DNA of 64,000 nt. Source: Flavobacterium chilense. GTDB lineage: Bacteria > Bacteroidota > Bacteroidia > Flavobacteriales > Flavobacteriaceae. This document shows, in pieces, positions 34,095-44,322 of the stretch. The notes below the pieces were generated by a model that saw only the letters and a program-made list of their open reading frames with translations, ran no database searches and was not told where the DNA came from. The stretch lies in contig NZ_LSYT01000002.1 in assembly GCF_001602525.1 (NCBI RefSeq), positions 868,001-932,000 on the forward strand, written 5' to 3'. How positions within the stretch are numbered: position 1 is the first letter of the stretch; the number at the start of each line of letters is the position of its first letter. A program made the position numbers and the translations under genes.

Positions 34095-34688
34095 ATGTCA
34101 GAATTTTGGATTTATTTTCAAATAGGATTAAAGCATGTTTTAGATATCAACGCTTACGATCACGTTCTTTTTTTAATTGCCTTAACAACACCTTATTTGT
34201 TTAAAGACTGGAAACGTATTTTATTGCTGGTTTCTGTTTTTACAATTGGTCACACCTTAGCTTTATTGCTTTCGGTTTACGGAATTATTGCCATAAAAGT
34301 GAATACTGTCGAATTCCTGATTCCGATAACAATTTTAATAACAGCAATTTTTAATCTTTTTACGGCAGGCAAAACTTCTAAAAATGACGGACTGAATTTG
34401 GTGTTCTTTGTAACCTTATTTTTTGGAATTATACACGGACTTGGATTTTCTAATTATTTCAAGACCATTTTAGGAGGGACAGCTAACTCAAAATTACTAC
34501 CTTTAGGCGAGTTTGCATTAGGGATCGAAGCAGCTCAGTTAGTTGTGGTATTTGTGGTATTGATACTATCATATATTGTACAAACCGTATTTCGCTTTTC
34601 AAAACGCGATTGGGCGCTTGTAATGTCGGCTTTTATTATTGGAGTTGTTGTTCCGATGATTATCGAAAGCCCAATTTGGAACAGATAA
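34095..34688 (+). CDS. HupE/UreJ-family membrane protein
   Basis: A 197-residue protein with six hydrophobic helices. The signature GLKHVLDINAYDHVLFLIAL near the start and FTIGHTLALLLS and GIIHGLGFSNYF in later helices supply the His/Asp residues typical of HupE/UreJ proteins, thought to carry nickel or cobalt. No hydrogenase or urease gene is near, so the cargo is uncertain. It is first in a tight run: the dCMP deaminase gene starts 5 bp after it and the S41 protease gene immediately after that. Confidence 0.83.
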   Translation: MSEFWIYFQIGLKHVLDINAYDHVLFLIALTTPYLFKDWKRILLLVSVFTIGHTLALLLSVYGIIAIKVNTVEFLIPITILITAIFNLFTAGKTSKNDGLNLVFFVTLFFGIIHGLGFSNYFKTILGGTANSKLLPLGEFALGIEAAQLVVVFVVLILSYIVQTVFRFSKRDWALVMSAFIIGVVVPMIIESPIWNR

Positions 34689-34693
34689 AATAA

Positions 34694-35125
34694 ATGGAAG
34701 AAAAGAAATTAAATAAATACGATAAAGCTTATTTGAGAATAGCCAGAGAGTGGGGATCACTTTCTTATTGCAAACGAAAACAAGTAGGTGCCATTATCGT
34801 AAAAGACCGAATGATCATTTCTGACGGATACAATGGTACGCCATCAGGATTTGAAAATTGCTGCGAAGACGAAGACGGATTAACCCGTTGGGATGTTTTG
34901 CATGCTGAGGCAAATGCAATTCTTAAAGTAGCCAGATCGACACAATCCTGCGAAGGGGCAACTTTGTACATTACACTTTCGCCTTGCAAAGAATGTAGTA
35001 AATTAATACATCAGTCGGGTATTAAAAGAGTCGTGTATCATAACGGATACCGTGACGACTCCGGAATTCAGTTTTTAATAAAAGCAGGTGTCGAAGTCGA
35101 ACATATTCCTGTTTTAGAAGAGTAA
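34694..35125 (+). CDS. Deoxycytidylate (dCMP) deaminase family protein
   Basis: A 143-residue zinc enzyme converting dCMP to dUMP for thymidylate synthesis. The zinc motifs are HAEANAILKVA and SPCKECSKLI, plus the substrate region YNGTPSGFENC. Its length matches ComEB/dCMP deaminases. The next gene begins at the base after its stop codon. Confidence 0.92.
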   Translation: MEEKKLNKYDKAYLRIAREWGSLSYCKRKQVGAIIVKDRMIISDGYNGTPSGFENCCEDEDGLTRWDVLHAEANAILKVARSTQSCEGATLYITLSPCKECSKLIHQSGIKRVVYHNGYRDDSGIQFLIKAGVEVEHIPVLEE

Positions 35126-36703
35126 ATGAAATTTAATCCTAAATATTTGCCCATAGTGATCGGAGCAACCTTTGCTCTTGGAACCGTAGTCGGAAGCCTG
35201 ATGAATGCTCCTGCCGATGATCAGCTTTTGGCTAAAAATTACTCCAAAACCAAACTCAATAAACTAATTGATTTTATCAATAATGAATATGTTGACAGCA
35301 TCAATACAGATTCTATTGTAAACCTTACAGTAGATAATATCCTCTCAAAATTAGATCCGCATTCTGTTTACATTCCGCCCAGCGAACAGGCAGAAGTGGC
35401 AGAAAGCATGAAAGGTGATTTTGTTGGAATTGGAATCAATTTTTATATGTACAAAGATTCTGTTGCGATTATAAAACCGGTCGAAAACGGACCTTCGGCG
35501 AAAGCGGGATTAAAATCAGGAGACCGGATTTTGTTTGCCGGAAAAACCAAATTGTATGGCAGAAAATTGCCTTCAGACAGCTTGTTTTCAAAACTAAAAG
35601 GAATTAAAGGTTCAGAAATTGAGCTGACTGTTTTTAGAAAATCAGAACAAAAGAAATTAAAGTTTAAAATCAAGCGGGATATTATTCCGATAAAAAGTGT
35701 CGATGCCTCTTTATTGCTCGGAAATAATACAGGATATATTAAGATCAATCGTTTTGCAGAAACCACCTTTGATGAATTTAAAGCCGGTTTAACGCGATTA
35801 AAACAAAAAGGCATTCAGTCGCTTGTGATTGATCTTCGTGATAATGGCGGAGGTTATATGGAAGAAGCAATCGCTATTGCGGATGAATTCCTGAAAGACA
35901 AACAGCTCATTGTTTTTACAAAAAATAAAAACGGAACGACTGAAAAAACCTATGCTACAAAAGCAGGAAGTTTTGAAACCGGAAAAGTATATGTTTTAAT
36001 CAATGAAAATAGTGCTTCGGCAAGCGAAATCCTTGCTGGTGCCCTTCAGGATAATGATCGCGGAACTATTGTAGGACGCCGTTCTTTTGGAAAAGGGCTG
36101 GTACAGCGCGAAATGGATTTCAACGACGGATCAGCAGTTCGGTTAACAGTTGCCCGATATTATACACCAACCGGAAGATCTATTCAGAAGCCTTATAAAA
36201 AAGGAAATGAAGAGTATTATAAAGAATCAGAATTACGTGTAAAATCAGGAGAACTATATGCTAAAGATAGTATTAAAGTTGCTGATTCACTAAAGTTTAA
36301 AACGCCAAAAGGTAAAATTGTTTATGGCGGTGGCGGAATCGTTCCGGATGTTTTTGTACCGATGGAAGCAGAACACGGAAATGAAAATGTTGGATATTTG
36401 CTTCAAACCGGAATTGTAGGTCATTTTGTGTTTGAAGAACTTGATAAAGACCGAAATGCATTTGCAGGACTTCATTTTAATGAGTTTATGGAGAAAATGA
36501 AGAATTCTGATGTTTATTTTAAAAAGTTCAGAAACTACATTTTAATGACAGGTTTAGATTTAAAATTTGATAAAACCAAAGCCTTGGTAAACCGATATAT
36601 TACTGCAGAATTTGCCAGACAATTATATGGTGAAATGTATTATTATGATGTTATCCTAAAAGATGATGCCATGATAAAAGCTATTTTGAATCCTAAAAAG
36701 TAA
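35126..36703 (+). CDS. S41-family C-terminal processing protease
   Basis: A 525-residue periplasmic protease of the CtpA/Prc type. An N-terminal membrane or signal segment (YLPIVIGATFALGTVVGSLM) is followed by a PDZ domain (about 85-160, GDFVGIGINFYM to GLKSGDRILFAG) and the protease core. The catalytic Ser is in NENSASASEILAGALQ (about residue 299) and the Lys in RRSFGKGLVQ (about 323). A C-terminal region of about 130 residues is extra compared with minimal CtpA. It is co-transcribed with the two genes upstream. Confidence 0.93.
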   Translation: MKFNPKYLPIVIGATFALGTVVGSLMNAPADDQLLAKNYSKTKLNKLIDFINNEYVDSINTDSIVNLTVDNILSKLDPHSVYIPPSEQAEVAESMKGDFVGIGINFYMYKDSVAIIKPVENGPSAKAGLKSGDRILFAGKTKLYGRKLPSDSLFSKLKGIKGSEIELTVFRKSEQKKLKFKIKRDIIPIKSVDASLLLGNNTGYIKINRFAETTFDEFKAGLTRLKQKGIQSLVIDLRDNGGGYMEEAIAIADEFLKDKQLIVFTKNKNGTTEKTYATKAGSFETGKVYVLINENSASASEILAGALQDNDRGTIVGRRSFGKGLVQREMDFNDGSAVRLTVARYYTPTGRSIQKPYKKGNEEYYKESELRVKSGELYAKDSIKVADSLKFKTPKGKIVYGGGGIVPDVFVPMEAEHGNENVGYLLQTGIVGHFVFEELDKDRNAFAGLHFNEFMEKMKNSDVYFKKFRNYILMTGLDLKFDKTKALVNRYITAEFARQLYGEMYYYDVILKDDAMIKAILNPKK

Positions 36704-36722
36704 ACTTTAATTTTTGTGTCAG

Positions 36723-37088
36723 ATGAAAATAGAAACTATTGTAAGTGCTGAAATCGAACTTTTAACGGCAATTAAATATGCTGATGTATCAACTTTGGAT
36801 AAAATGCTGCACGATGATTTGCTTTTTAATCTGCCCGACGGACAAACCATTACAAAACAATTTGATCTCGAATCTTATCGTTCAGGTAAGATGAAAGTCG
36901 AAACACTCGAAGCTTCAGATCAGATTATCAATATAATTGAAGATGTTGCCGTAGTTAGCGTGGCAGTTTCATTAAAAGGAACATACGATAACAATTCTTT
37001 GCAAGGATCTTTTCGTTACATCAGGGTCTGGAAACAATTTGATGGGAATCTAAAAGTTATTGCCGGCAGCTGTGCGCAACTGGCATAA
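36723..37088 (+). CDS. NTF2-like (SnoaL/DUF4440) domain protein
   Basis: A 121-residue single-domain protein with the cone-shaped alpha+beta NTF2 pattern: two N-terminal helices (SAEIELLTAIKYADVSTLDK), HDDLLFNLPDGQTITK, then strands ending SFRYIRVWKQFDGNLKVIAGS. ATG at 36723 gives MKIETIVSAE; an upstream in-frame start adds three residues only. It lies 19 bp after the protease gene and may be read with it. Members range from enzymes to binding proteins; no activity can be assigned. Confidence 0.78.
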   Translation: MKIETIVSAEIELLTAIKYADVSTLDKMLHDDLLFNLPDGQTITKQFDLESYRSGKMKVETLEASDQIINIIEDVAVVSVAVSLKGTYDNNSLQGSFRYIRVWKQFDGNLKVIAGSCAQLA

Positions 37089-37178
37089 ATTTTGAAACGA
37101 GATTTAATAGTAACTTAAAACAAAACTTGCGAGTCATGGGGTAATTCTTAGCGTACTTTGCGGTTAAAATCTCAAAAC

Positions 37179-37496
37179 ATGAAAAATCTAAAAAAAATAA
37201 GTTTCCTTGTTCTGTTAATGACTTTTGTAATTTCCTGTACGACTATGAAAGAAAATAATAATAATGTTATTTCAGGCAAAGTAGATTCGATAGAATCAGG
37301 GAAAGACGGTTATACGGCAAAAATCACAACCGATAAAAAAGAAGTTTATTTTGCAACCATCAGTATTGTAAATGTAGGCGGACCTCAAAATTACAAACAG
37401 CTAAAAATAGGTGATGAGGTTTCTGTAAAAGGAGAAATCTGGAAAACAGATGACGAAAAACATATTAAAGTACAACAGATTGTTTCTGTGAAATAA
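37179..37496 (+). CDS. Small predicted lipoprotein
   Basis: A 105-residue protein. ATG at 37179 begins MKNLKKISFLVLLMTFVISC, a lipoprotein signal with lipobox VISC; the upstream frame lies in repeat-like DNA (CTTTGCGGTTAAAA). The mature part has an OB-like short beta-barrel pattern (NVISGKVDSIESGKDGYTAK, KIGDEVSVKGEIWKTDDEKH). Function unknown. Confidence 0.72.
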   Translation: MKNLKKISFLVLLMTFVISCTTMKENNNNVISGKVDSIESGKDGYTAKITTDKKEVYFATISIVNVGGPQNYKQLKIGDEVSVKGEIWKTDDEKHIKVQQIVSVK

Positions 37497-37516
37497 ATAT
37501 TCAGAAAGAAAAAAAT

Positions 37517-37593
37517 AAACCATATAAGTTATAGGAGTTCATGATAGTAAAATGCGCAAAGCATTAAATGAACTTATATAACTTATATGGTTT
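37517..37593. repeat. AAACCATATAAG palindromic repeat, copy 2
   Basis: AAACCATATAAGTTATA on the left is answered by TATAACTTATATGGTTT on the right, with inner TTCAT/ATGAA arms and a central ATGCGCAAAGC. It is located between the converging lipoprotein and oxidoreductase genes and may serve as a terminator. Confidence 0.75.
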
Positions 37594-37601
37594 AATAATT
37601 T

Positions 37602-38207
37602 TTATCGAATGCTATCGTGTGCATGAGTCTGCACACCGTTATTCCATAATGTCAGTATATCTGTAGCGACAGCAGCGCCACTTCCGGCAGCGATCGCTAA
37701 TTGACTTCTCCAGCCTGCCAAAGTTCCAATAACATAAATGCCATCGGCCACTTTATGATCTTCGTTTTTAAGCTGGATACGTTGTTTTTCAGGTAATGCT
37801 TTTTTATGAGGTTCAATATATTGCATTAAACCTTCGATGTCAAAGGTATTGGCAGAACCAATCCCAATAACAATATTTTTTGTCTGGTATGAATCTTTGT
37901 TTGTAGTAACAGTGAATTCAGGATAAGCGCCTTCAACTTTAATTACTTTCTCATTTGCGATCTGAGTAATATGCGGATAAGTTGTAGCCAGATCCTGTGT
38001 GCTTTCTTCAAGCAATTCAGAACCTAATTTGCCTGGTGTAATGCCATAGGCGTTATAGAAAATAGCTTCCTGTAAAGAAGAACTTTTTTGATGTGTAAAA
38101 ATTCCGATTTTTTTATCGGTAACAAAAGCTTTGTTTTTAGCAGATCCTAAAACGAGAGCACAAGACATGCCTGAAACGCCTCCGCCAATAATTAAAACAT
38201 CGAACAT
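37602..38207 (-). CDS. Short FAD-dependent (thioredoxin-reductase-like) oxidoreductase
   Basis: A 201-residue protein with the FAD-binding GGGVSGMSCALVLGSA at the start and the closing GIYVIGTLAGWRSQLAIAAGSG. The whole NADPH-binding domain of thioredoxin reductase (about 110 residues) is absent, giving a minimal FAD-only form. There is no CxxC motif. Catalytic activity is uncertain. It lies one base upstream of nothing else; the 66-aa membrane protein gene precedes it by 1 bp on the same strand, so the two are co-transcribed. Confidence 0.75.
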   Translation of the reverse strand: MFDVLIIGGGVSGMSCALVLGSAKNKAFVTDKKIGIFTHQKSSSLQEAIFYNAYGITPGKLGSELLEESTQDLATTYPHITQIANEKVIKVEGAYPEFTVTTNKDSYQTKNIVIGIGSANTFDIEGLMQYIEPHKKALPEKQRIQLKNEDHKVADGIYVIGTLAGWRSQLAIAAGSGAAVATDILTLWNNGVQTHAHDSIR

Positions 38208-38208
38208 A

Positions 38209-38409
38209 TTAACGTCCGTTTGTTTTCTCTTCGATTCTTTTTGAAATTCTAAAAATCAAAAGAATCAAAACGGCACAAAATGAAGCTGCAATTCCAATAA
38301 AAGCAACTATACTGTCTCCCTGAAAAGGATTTTTGAAGTCTAGCAACGTAATATTAAAAACAATTAAAGCTAATGCCAGAAGCACTAAGATTGAAGTAAA
38401 GATTTTCAT
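38209..38409 (-). CDS. 66-aa two-helix membrane protein
   Basis: Two hydrophobic helices (about 4-22 and 32-53) and a basic tail (RISKRIEEKTNGR). It ends one base before the start of the FAD-protein gene, so translation is probably coupled. Not recognised. Confidence 0.6.
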   Translation of the reverse strand: MKIFTSILVLLALALIVFNITLLDFKNPFQGDSIVAFIGIAASFCAVLILLIFRISKRIEEKTNGR

Positions 38410-38513
38410 AATGATTGTTTGTTTGCCTAAAATAATAGAGTAGAACCCTTAGACGTAAAATGTCTTTAATTTGTGTTTTGAAATTTTGTGGGGTAAATTT
38501 ATAAAAATAATTG

Positions 38514-39092
38514 TTAGACAAACAAACCTTTAACATTAGCAGCAAATAATTTAACAGCAATTGCTAAAAGTATGACTCCAAATGTCTTGCGAACTACGCC
38601 AAGTCCGTTTTCTCCTAATAAATTTTCAATTTTCTTAGAAGATTTCAGTACAATATAAACCAGTATAATGTTCAGCAAAATGGCAATTATAATGTTTATG
38701 GTGTGAAACTGAGATCGTAACGAAAGTAAAGTAGTCATAGTTCCTGCCCCCGCAATTAACGGAAATGCTAAAGGAACGATAGAAGCAGATCCCGGTTCTT
38801 CGTCACGGTAAATTCTGATTCCTAAAATCATCTCCAATGCCAGAAAAAATAGCACAAAAGAACCTGCAACGGCAAAAGAATGCACATCAATCCCTATAAG
38901 GCTTAAAAAACCTTCTCCAACAAAGAGAAAAACGATCATAATCGCTCCGGCAACAATCGAAGCTTTTTCGGATTCAATATGACCGACTTTTGCTCTTAAA
39001 TTAACAATAATCGGAATAGAGCCCACAATATCAATCACGGCAAAAAGTACCATGCTTACTGTAATGATTTCTTTAAAGTCAATTTCTAGCAT
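38514..39092 (-). CDS. MarC-family membrane protein
   Basis: A 192-residue protein with six membrane helices and the family marks FAVIDIVGSIPIIVNL in helix 1 and VPLAFPLIAGAGTMTTLL in helix 4. Despite the name (multiple antibiotic resistance locus), MarC proteins have no proven role in resistance. It is a single-gene unit. Confidence 0.88.
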   Translation of the reverse strand: MLEIDFKEIITVSMVLFAVIDIVGSIPIIVNLRAKVGHIESEKASIVAGAIMIVFLFVGEGFLSLIGIDVHSFAVAGSFVLFFLALEMILGIRIYRDEEPGSASIVPLAFPLIAGAGTMTTLLSLRSQFHTINIIIAILLNIILVYIVLKSSKKIENLLGENGLGVVRKTFGVILLAIAVKLFAANVKGLFV

Positions 39093-39231
39093 ATCGTTTT
39101 GATTTTAAGCGTTTAAAAACTGCTGCAAAAGTAGATAATAAAGTTAGGTGTTTTTTTGATACAATGTATTTTTGTTATAAAAACATGTTTGTTTGACTAA
39201 AAAAGTGATATTTGTAACAATTGTTCTTTTT

Positions 39232-39352
39232 CTCACAAAGTTTCGCAAAGATTATTCACAAAGATTCGCGAAGTAATATTTTTTAAAATACTATTTAATG
39301 ACAAGAAAATCTTCGTGAAACTTTATGTTGTTCTCTGCGAATCTTTGCAGTA
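39232..39352. repeat. CGCAAAG-type inverted repeat region
   Basis: CACAAAGTTTCGCAAAGATT, ACAAAGATTCGCGAAG, CTTCGTGAAACTTTATG and GCGAATCTTTGCAG form nested inverted matches across the gap. This resembles dispersed Bacteroidota intergenic repeats. The rest of 39093-39412 holds the DUF3109 promoter region (TATCTTTGCAC at about 39378) and no gene. Confidence 0.5.
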
Positions 39353-39412
39353 CATTTTTTATCCGCTTTCTTTGACTATCTTTGCACTTTATAAATTTCA
39401 GTATTTAATATC

Positions 39413-39982
39413 ATGTTTCAGTTAGGAAAAACCATTATTTCAGAGGATATTCTGGAAAAAGAATTTGTATGCAACCTGTCAGCTTGTAAAGGAGCCTGTT
39501 GTGTTGACGGAGATGCCGGTGCACCTCTTAATGAAGCCGAGACTAAAATCCTGGAAGAAATTTACCCTAAAGTAAAACCTTTTTTACGAAAAGAAGGTAT
39601 TGCTGCTATTGAAGCTCAGGGAACCTGGGTTACAGGAACTGATGGTGATCTTGAAACGCCGTTAATTGATAATAAAGATTGTGCTTACGTTATTTTTGAT
39701 GGCAAAACGGCACTTTGCGGAATCGAGCAGGCTTACAATCAGGGAATCGTAAGCTGGAAAAAACCGGTTTCCTGTCATTTGTACCCAATTCGTGTAAAAG
39801 ACTTTACTGAATTTGCTGCTGTAAATTATGACCGTTGGGATATTTGTGATGATGCCTGTTCTTTAGGTAAAGAATTAGAAGTTCCGGTTTATAAATTTGT
39901 AAAAGAAGCATTGATTCGCCGCTTTGGTGAAGACTGGTATATGGAGCTTGAAAAAGTGGCTCAGGAACTTAAAAATTCATAA
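39413..39982 (+). CDS. DUF3109-family cysteine-rich protein
   Basis: A 189-residue cytoplasmic protein. The cysteine cluster [20 protein letters not shown] (about residues 22-41) with later Cys in [14 protein letters not shown] and CDDACSLG is the DUF3109 / Fe-S-zinc-type pattern (YkgJ-like), suggesting a metal or Fe-S site. No partner genes are adjacent. Function unknown but conserved in Bacteroidota. Confidence 0.88.
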   Translation: MFQLGKTIISEDILEKEFVCNLSACKGACCVDGDAGAPLNEAETKILEEIYPKVKPFLRKEGIAAIEAQGTWVTGTDGDLETPLIDNKDCAYVIFDGKTALCGIEQAYNQGIVSWKKPVSCHLYPIRVKDFTEFAAVNYDRWDICDDACSLGKELEVPVYKFVKEALIRRFGEDWYMELEKVAQELKNS

Positions 39983-40019
39983 GATTTGTAATCGTTAGCA
40001 ATGCTGTTTTTTGCGGATA

Positions 40020-40144
40020 TATTTTACCTCAAAAAAATAAATTTTTACCTCAAAAAAAACTTTTTAAAACAAATTAAAATTTCTTGCTTTTTATTGTAAA
40101 AAGTCTATATTTTACGGGATATAAAGTGTAGAGTTTATATTTTA
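40020..40144. repeat. Direct repeats in the nrdB upstream region
   Basis: TTTTACCTCAAAAAAA occurs twice in a row near 40024-40058, and GTCTATATTTTA (40103-40114) recurs as GTTTATATTTTA (40133-40144), 30 bp apart. The 337-bp gap 39983-40319 has no gene. An AATCTTTG -7-like element lies at about 40262-40269. Confidence 0.5.
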
Positions 40145-40319
40145 AGTTATTCATTTACAATAAATTAATTATTGTCTGAAAAACATTTCAAATTTTTGCC
40201 GTTGTTAAAAACTACGCCCGATTGTGAATAAGTTTGACTTTTATTTTTGGCAACAAATGACAATCTTTGTAGTCTACTGAAATGGTAAAAAAATCAGTAA
40301 AAAATTAAACAAAATTGTC

Positions 40320-41297
40320 ATGTCACAAGTCGAGCCAATATTACAAGAAAATAAAAATCGTTTCGTTATTTTTCCAATCAAACATCATGATATTTGGGAA
40401 TGGTATAAGAAGATGGAGGCTAGCTTCTGGACTGCAGAAGAAATCGATTTGCACCAGGACCTGACAGACTGGAATAATAAATTAAGTGACGACGAAAGAT
40501 ATTTCATCAAACATATTTTAGCATTCTTTGCAGCTTCAGACGGAATCGTAAATGAGAATCTGGCAGAAAACTTTGTAAATGAAGTTCAATATGCCGAAGC
40601 GAAATTTTTCTATGGTTTTCAGATCATGATGGAAAACATTCATAGTGAAACGTATTCTTTATTAATAGATACTTACGTAAAAGATGAAGCCGAAAAAGCA
40701 GAATTGTTTAATGCTTTGGAAGTTTTTCCTGCAATTGGTAAAAAAGCAGAATGGGCTTTAAAATGGATCGAGTCTGATTCATTTGCCGAAAGACTTATTG
40801 CTTTTGCAGCCGTTGAAGGTATTTTCTTCTCTGGAGCTTTCTGTTCAATTTATTGGTTAAAAAAACGTGGTTTAATGCCGGGATTAACATTTTCTAACGA
40901 ATTAATCTCTCGTGACGAAGGTGTACACTGTGACTTTGCAGTGCACTTGCATAATCATCACTTAATTAATAAAGTACCAAAAGACAGAATTAAGGAAATC
41001 ATTGTAGATGCCTTAAATATCGAAAGAGAATTTGTTACGGAATCCCTTCCGGTAAGTTTAATAGGAATGAATGCTACTTTAATGACGCAATATTTAGAAT
41101 TTGTTGCTGACAGATTATTAGTAGAATTAGGTTGCGAACGTGTATATGGGTCAGCAAATCCGTTTGACTTCATGGACATGATCTCTCTTCAGGGAAAAAC
41201 TAATTTCTTTGAAAAACGTGTTGCAGAGTATCAAAAATCTGGTGTGATGAACACAGATAGTGATGCTCAGAAAATTTCATTTGATGCAGATTTTTAG
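40320..41297 (+). CDS. nrdB: Ribonucleotide reductase class Ia, beta subunit
   Basis: Holds the di-iron/tyrosyl radical cofactor that starts reduction of ribonucleotides. At 325 residues it has the usual length. Iron-ligand regions are [32 protein letters not shown] and [16 protein letters not shown]. The C-terminal tail (ISFDADF) docks into the alpha subunit. nrdA follows after 271 bp; that gap has a terminator-like hairpin (TTGAGAAT / ATTCTCAA, about 41458-41480). Confidence 0.95.
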   Translation: MSQVEPILQENKNRFVIFPIKHHDIWEWYKKMEASFWTAEEIDLHQDLTDWNNKLSDDERYFIKHILAFFAASDGIVNENLAENFVNEVQYAEAKFFYGFQIMMENIHSETYSLLIDTYVKDEAEKAELFNALEVFPAIGKKAEWALKWIESDSFAERLIAFAAVEGIFFSGAFCSIYWLKKRGLMPGLTFSNELISRDEGVHCDFAVHLHNHHLINKVPKDRIKEIIVDALNIEREFVTESLPVSLIGMNATLMTQYLEFVADRLLVELGCERVYGSANPFDFMDMISLQGKTNFFEKRVAEYQKSGVMNTDSDAQKISFDADF

Positions 41298-41568
41298 ACA
41301 ACCAAAATAATTTTAGAGTTCCCCCCAAAGAAACACTAAAAGAATAAAATTTTAAACAATACCATTTTTTACGGTTGAATCTCTTTCCCAAATCGAAGAT
41401 TCAATGACAATTTTTAATGCCCTTTCGGTCTGTTTTTCAGGCTGGAAACAGAAAACTATTGAGAATCCTGCAATTCTCAAAAAATAATTTAAAAACACGC
41501 AATGTTTAAGTACCGGAATTCGTTATTCCAGTGTCTTTCATTTTTTCAATAACTAAAATAGTAAGCTT

Positions 41569-43962
41569 ATGTATGTAGTAAAAAGAGATGGCCACAGAGA
41601 GCCCGTAATGTTTGATAAGATTACAGAAAGAATCAAAAAATTGTGTTACGGCTTAAATGAGCTTGTAGATCCTGTTAAGGTAGCCATGCGTGTTATCGAA
41701 GGATTGTATGATGGGGTTTCAACTTCTGAACTGGATAATCTTGCAGCAGAAACAGCGGCATCAATGACTATTGCGCATCCTGATTATGCACAATTGGCAG
41801 CGCGTGTGGCAATTTCAAACCTACATTCAAATACAAAAAAATCGTTCTCAGAAACGATGAAAGATATGTACAATTACGTAAATCCAAGAAACGGGCAGGA
41901 TGCACCATTACTTTCGGATGAAGTATTTAAAGTAATTCAGGAAAACTCAGCTTTTCTGGATTCGCACATTATCTATACCAGAGATTTCAATTACGATTAC
42001 TTCGGTTTCAAAACCTTAGAGCGTTCTTATTTGCTTAAAATAAACGGAAAAATCGTAGAACGTCCGCAGCACATGTTAATGCGTGTTTCTGTTGGAATTC
42101 ACTTAGATGATTTAAAATCAGTAATCGAAATTTACGATTTAATGTCTAAAAAGTTCTTTACGCATGCAACACCAACGTTGTTTAATGCAGGAACTCCAAA
42201 ACCACAAATGTCTTCTTGTTTCCTTTTGGCGATGCAGGATGATAGTATTGATGGTATTTATGATACACTAAAACAAACAGCAAAAATCTCGCAATCAGCA
42301 GGAGGAATAGGACTTTCTATTCATAACGTTCGTGCTACAGGATCTTATATTCGTGGTACAAACGGAACTTCAAACGGAATTGTTCCAATGTTGAGAGTGT
42401 TCAACGATACCGCTCGTTATGTAGATCAGGGTGGTGGAAAACGTAAAGGAAGTTTTGCGATTTACATCGAAACCTGGCATGCTGACATTTTTGAATTCCT
42501 GGATTTAAAGAAAAACACCGGAAAAGAAGAAATGCGTGCAAGAGATTTATTCTTCGCCATGTGGACATCAGATTTATTCATGAAACGTGTTCAGGAAGAT
42601 TCAACATGGACTTTAATGTGTCCTAACGAATGTCCTGGATTGTACGATGTTTACGGAGAAGAATTCGAAGCAATGTATACGGATTATGAATTTAGAGGAA
42701 AAGGTAGAAAAACCATTCGTGCACGTGAATTGTGGGAGAAAATCCTGGAATCACAAATCGAAACCGGAACACCATATATGTTGTATAAAGATGCAGCAAA
42801 CCGTAAATCGAATCACAAGAATCTAGGAACAATTCGTTCTTCAAACTTGTGTACAGAGATTATGGAGTACACTTCTAAAGATGAAATTGCGGTTTGTAAT
42901 TTAGCTTCTATTTCGTTGCCAATGTTTATTGAAAACGGAAAATTCGATCACGAAGCGCTTTACAATGTAACAAAACGTGTAACCCGTAACCTGAACAAAG
43001 TAATCGACAGAAATTACTATCCGGTAAAAGAAGCCGAAAACTCAAACATGCGTCACCGTCCGGTTGGATTAGGAGTACAAGGTTTAGCAGATGCTTTTAT
43101 CATGTTGCGTATGCCGTTTACAAGTGATGAAGCAAAAGCATTAAATCAGGAAATTTTCGAAACATTATACTTCGCAGCCGTAACCGCTTCTATGGAAATG
43201 GCAAAAGAAGAAGGACCATATTCAACTTTCGAAGGTTCGCCAATGTCACAGGGAGAATTCCAGCACAATATGTGGGGAATGAAAGATGAAGAATTATCTG
43301 GTCGTTGGGACTGGGCATCTTTAAGAAAAGAAGTAATGGAGCATGGAGTTCGTAACTCATTATTAGTAGCGCCAATGCCAACTGCTTCGACTTCGCAAAT
43401 CTTAGGAAACAATGAAGCTTTCGAACCATATACATCAAATATTTACACACGTCGTGTATTGTCTGGAGAATTTATCGTTGTAAACAAACACTTACTGGAA
43501 GATTTAGTAAAATTAGGTTTATGGAACGAAGATTTGAAACAGGAAATTATGCGTCATAACGGATCTGTTCAAAATATTGATATTATTCCGCAAGACTTAA
43601 AAGACCTTTATAAAACAGTTTGGGAAATGTCGATGAAAGATATTATCGATATGTCACGTCAAAGAGGATATTTCATTGACCAATCGCAATCATTAAATCT
43701 GTTCATGCAGGATGCAAACTATTCTAAACTAACGTCAATGCATTTCTACGCTTGGCAATCAGGTTTAAAAACTGGAATGTATTACCTAAGAACAAAATCT
43801 GCGGTAGATGCGATTAAGTTTACTTTAAACAACGATAAAAAAGAAGAAACAGCACCAACTTTGGTTGCAGAAACAGAATCTATAAGCGTTGAAGATTACA
43901 AAGCAATGTTATTAAAAGCACAAGCAGCAGATCCAGAAGATTGTGAAATGTGTGGATCTTAA
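41569..43962 (+). CDS. nrdA: Ribonucleotide reductase class Ia, alpha subunit
   Basis: The catalytic subunit, 797 residues. The N-terminal ATP-cone (about 1-95, [20 protein letters not shown]) is the overall activity switch. Catalytic parts are [28 protein letters not shown] and [10 protein letters not shown], and [20 protein letters not shown]. The C-terminal EDCEMCGS carries the swinging cysteine pair that re-reduces the active site. A hairpin terminator follows at 44019-44050. Confidence 0.96.
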   Translation: MYVVKRDGHREPVMFDKITERIKKLCYGLNELVDPVKVAMRVIEGLYDGVSTSELDNLAAETAASMTIAHPDYAQLAARVAISNLHSNTKKSFSETMKDMYNYVNPRNGQDAPLLSDEVFKVIQENSAFLDSHIIYTRDFNYDYFGFKTLERSYLLKINGKIVERPQHMLMRVSVGIHLDDLKSVIEIYDLMSKKFFTHATPTLFNAGTPKPQMSSCFLLAMQDDSIDGIYDTLKQTAKISQSAGGIGLSIHNVRATGSYIRGTNGTSNGIVPMLRVFNDTARYVDQGGGKRKGSFAIYIETWHADIFEFLDLKKNTGKEEMRARDLFFAMWTSDLFMKRVQEDSTWTLMCPNECPGLYDVYGEEFEAMYTDYEFRGKGRKTIRARELWEKILESQIETGTPYMLYKDAANRKSNHKNLGTIRSSNLCTEIMEYTSKDEIAVCNLASISLPMFIENGKFDHEALYNVTKRVTRNLNKVIDRNYYPVKEAENSNMRHRPVGLGVQGLADAFIMLRMPFTSDEAKALNQEIFETLYFAAVTASMEMAKEEGPYSTFEGSPMSQGEFQHNMWGMKDEELSGRWDWASLRKEVMEHGVRNSLLVAPMPTASTSQILGNNEAFEPYTSNIYTRRVLSGEFIVVNKHLLEDLVKLGLWNEDLKQEIMRHNGSVQNIDIIPQDLKDLYKTVWEMSMKDIIDMSRQRGYFIDQSQSLNLFMQDANYSKLTSMHFYAWQSGLKTGMYYLRTKSAVDAIKFTLNNDKKEETAPTLVAETESISVEDYKAMLLKAQAADPEDCEMCGS

Positions 43963-44018
43963 TTTTTTTAGAAGAAAGAAAATAGAATAAAGAGAAAAGA
44001 TTATTCTTAATTAATAGA

Positions 44019-44050
44019 AAGCAGTTATCGTAATGATAGCTGCTTTTTTT
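44019..44050 (+). terminator. Terminator of nrdA
   Basis: AGCAGTTATC pairs with GATAGCTGCT around a 5-base loop and is followed by a T run. Confidence 0.8.
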
Positions 44051-44074
44051 ATGCCGTTTATTTTTGTCAGCCTT

Positions 44075-44156
44075 TATAGCATAGCCCGCGGTTTCAGCCG
44101 TGGGAATACAATGCGTTTATCTCGATACATCTGTTGCGCTTAAAACCGTGGGTTAT
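44075..44156. repeat. CCCGCGGTTTCAGCCGTGGG-type repeat
   Basis: ATAGCCCGCGGTTTCAGCCG is followed by TGGG and, 40 bp on, by AAACCGTGGGTTATAT. A half copy (TAGCCTACGGTTAAAACTGT) lies at 51936-51964. No gene was seen in the 43963-44322 gap. Confidence 0.55.
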
Positions 44157-44322
44157 ATTGATTATAATTGTTTCAATACGAAATAAACAATATCCCCAAA
44201 AAATCCACGTTCTAAGTATTACCAAAGATTTTTAAAACTTAGTAATTAACATCTAAGAAACTTAAAGCCTTCTCTTTAAACCTTTAAGAGAAAGTCAAGT
44301 CTTATTGTAAAATTTCTGCGTT

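Noticed and set aside
40103..40144. NrdR box pair
   Set aside because: The spacing is roughly right but the sequence lacks the ACAC..GTGT ends, so it is reported only as direct repeats.
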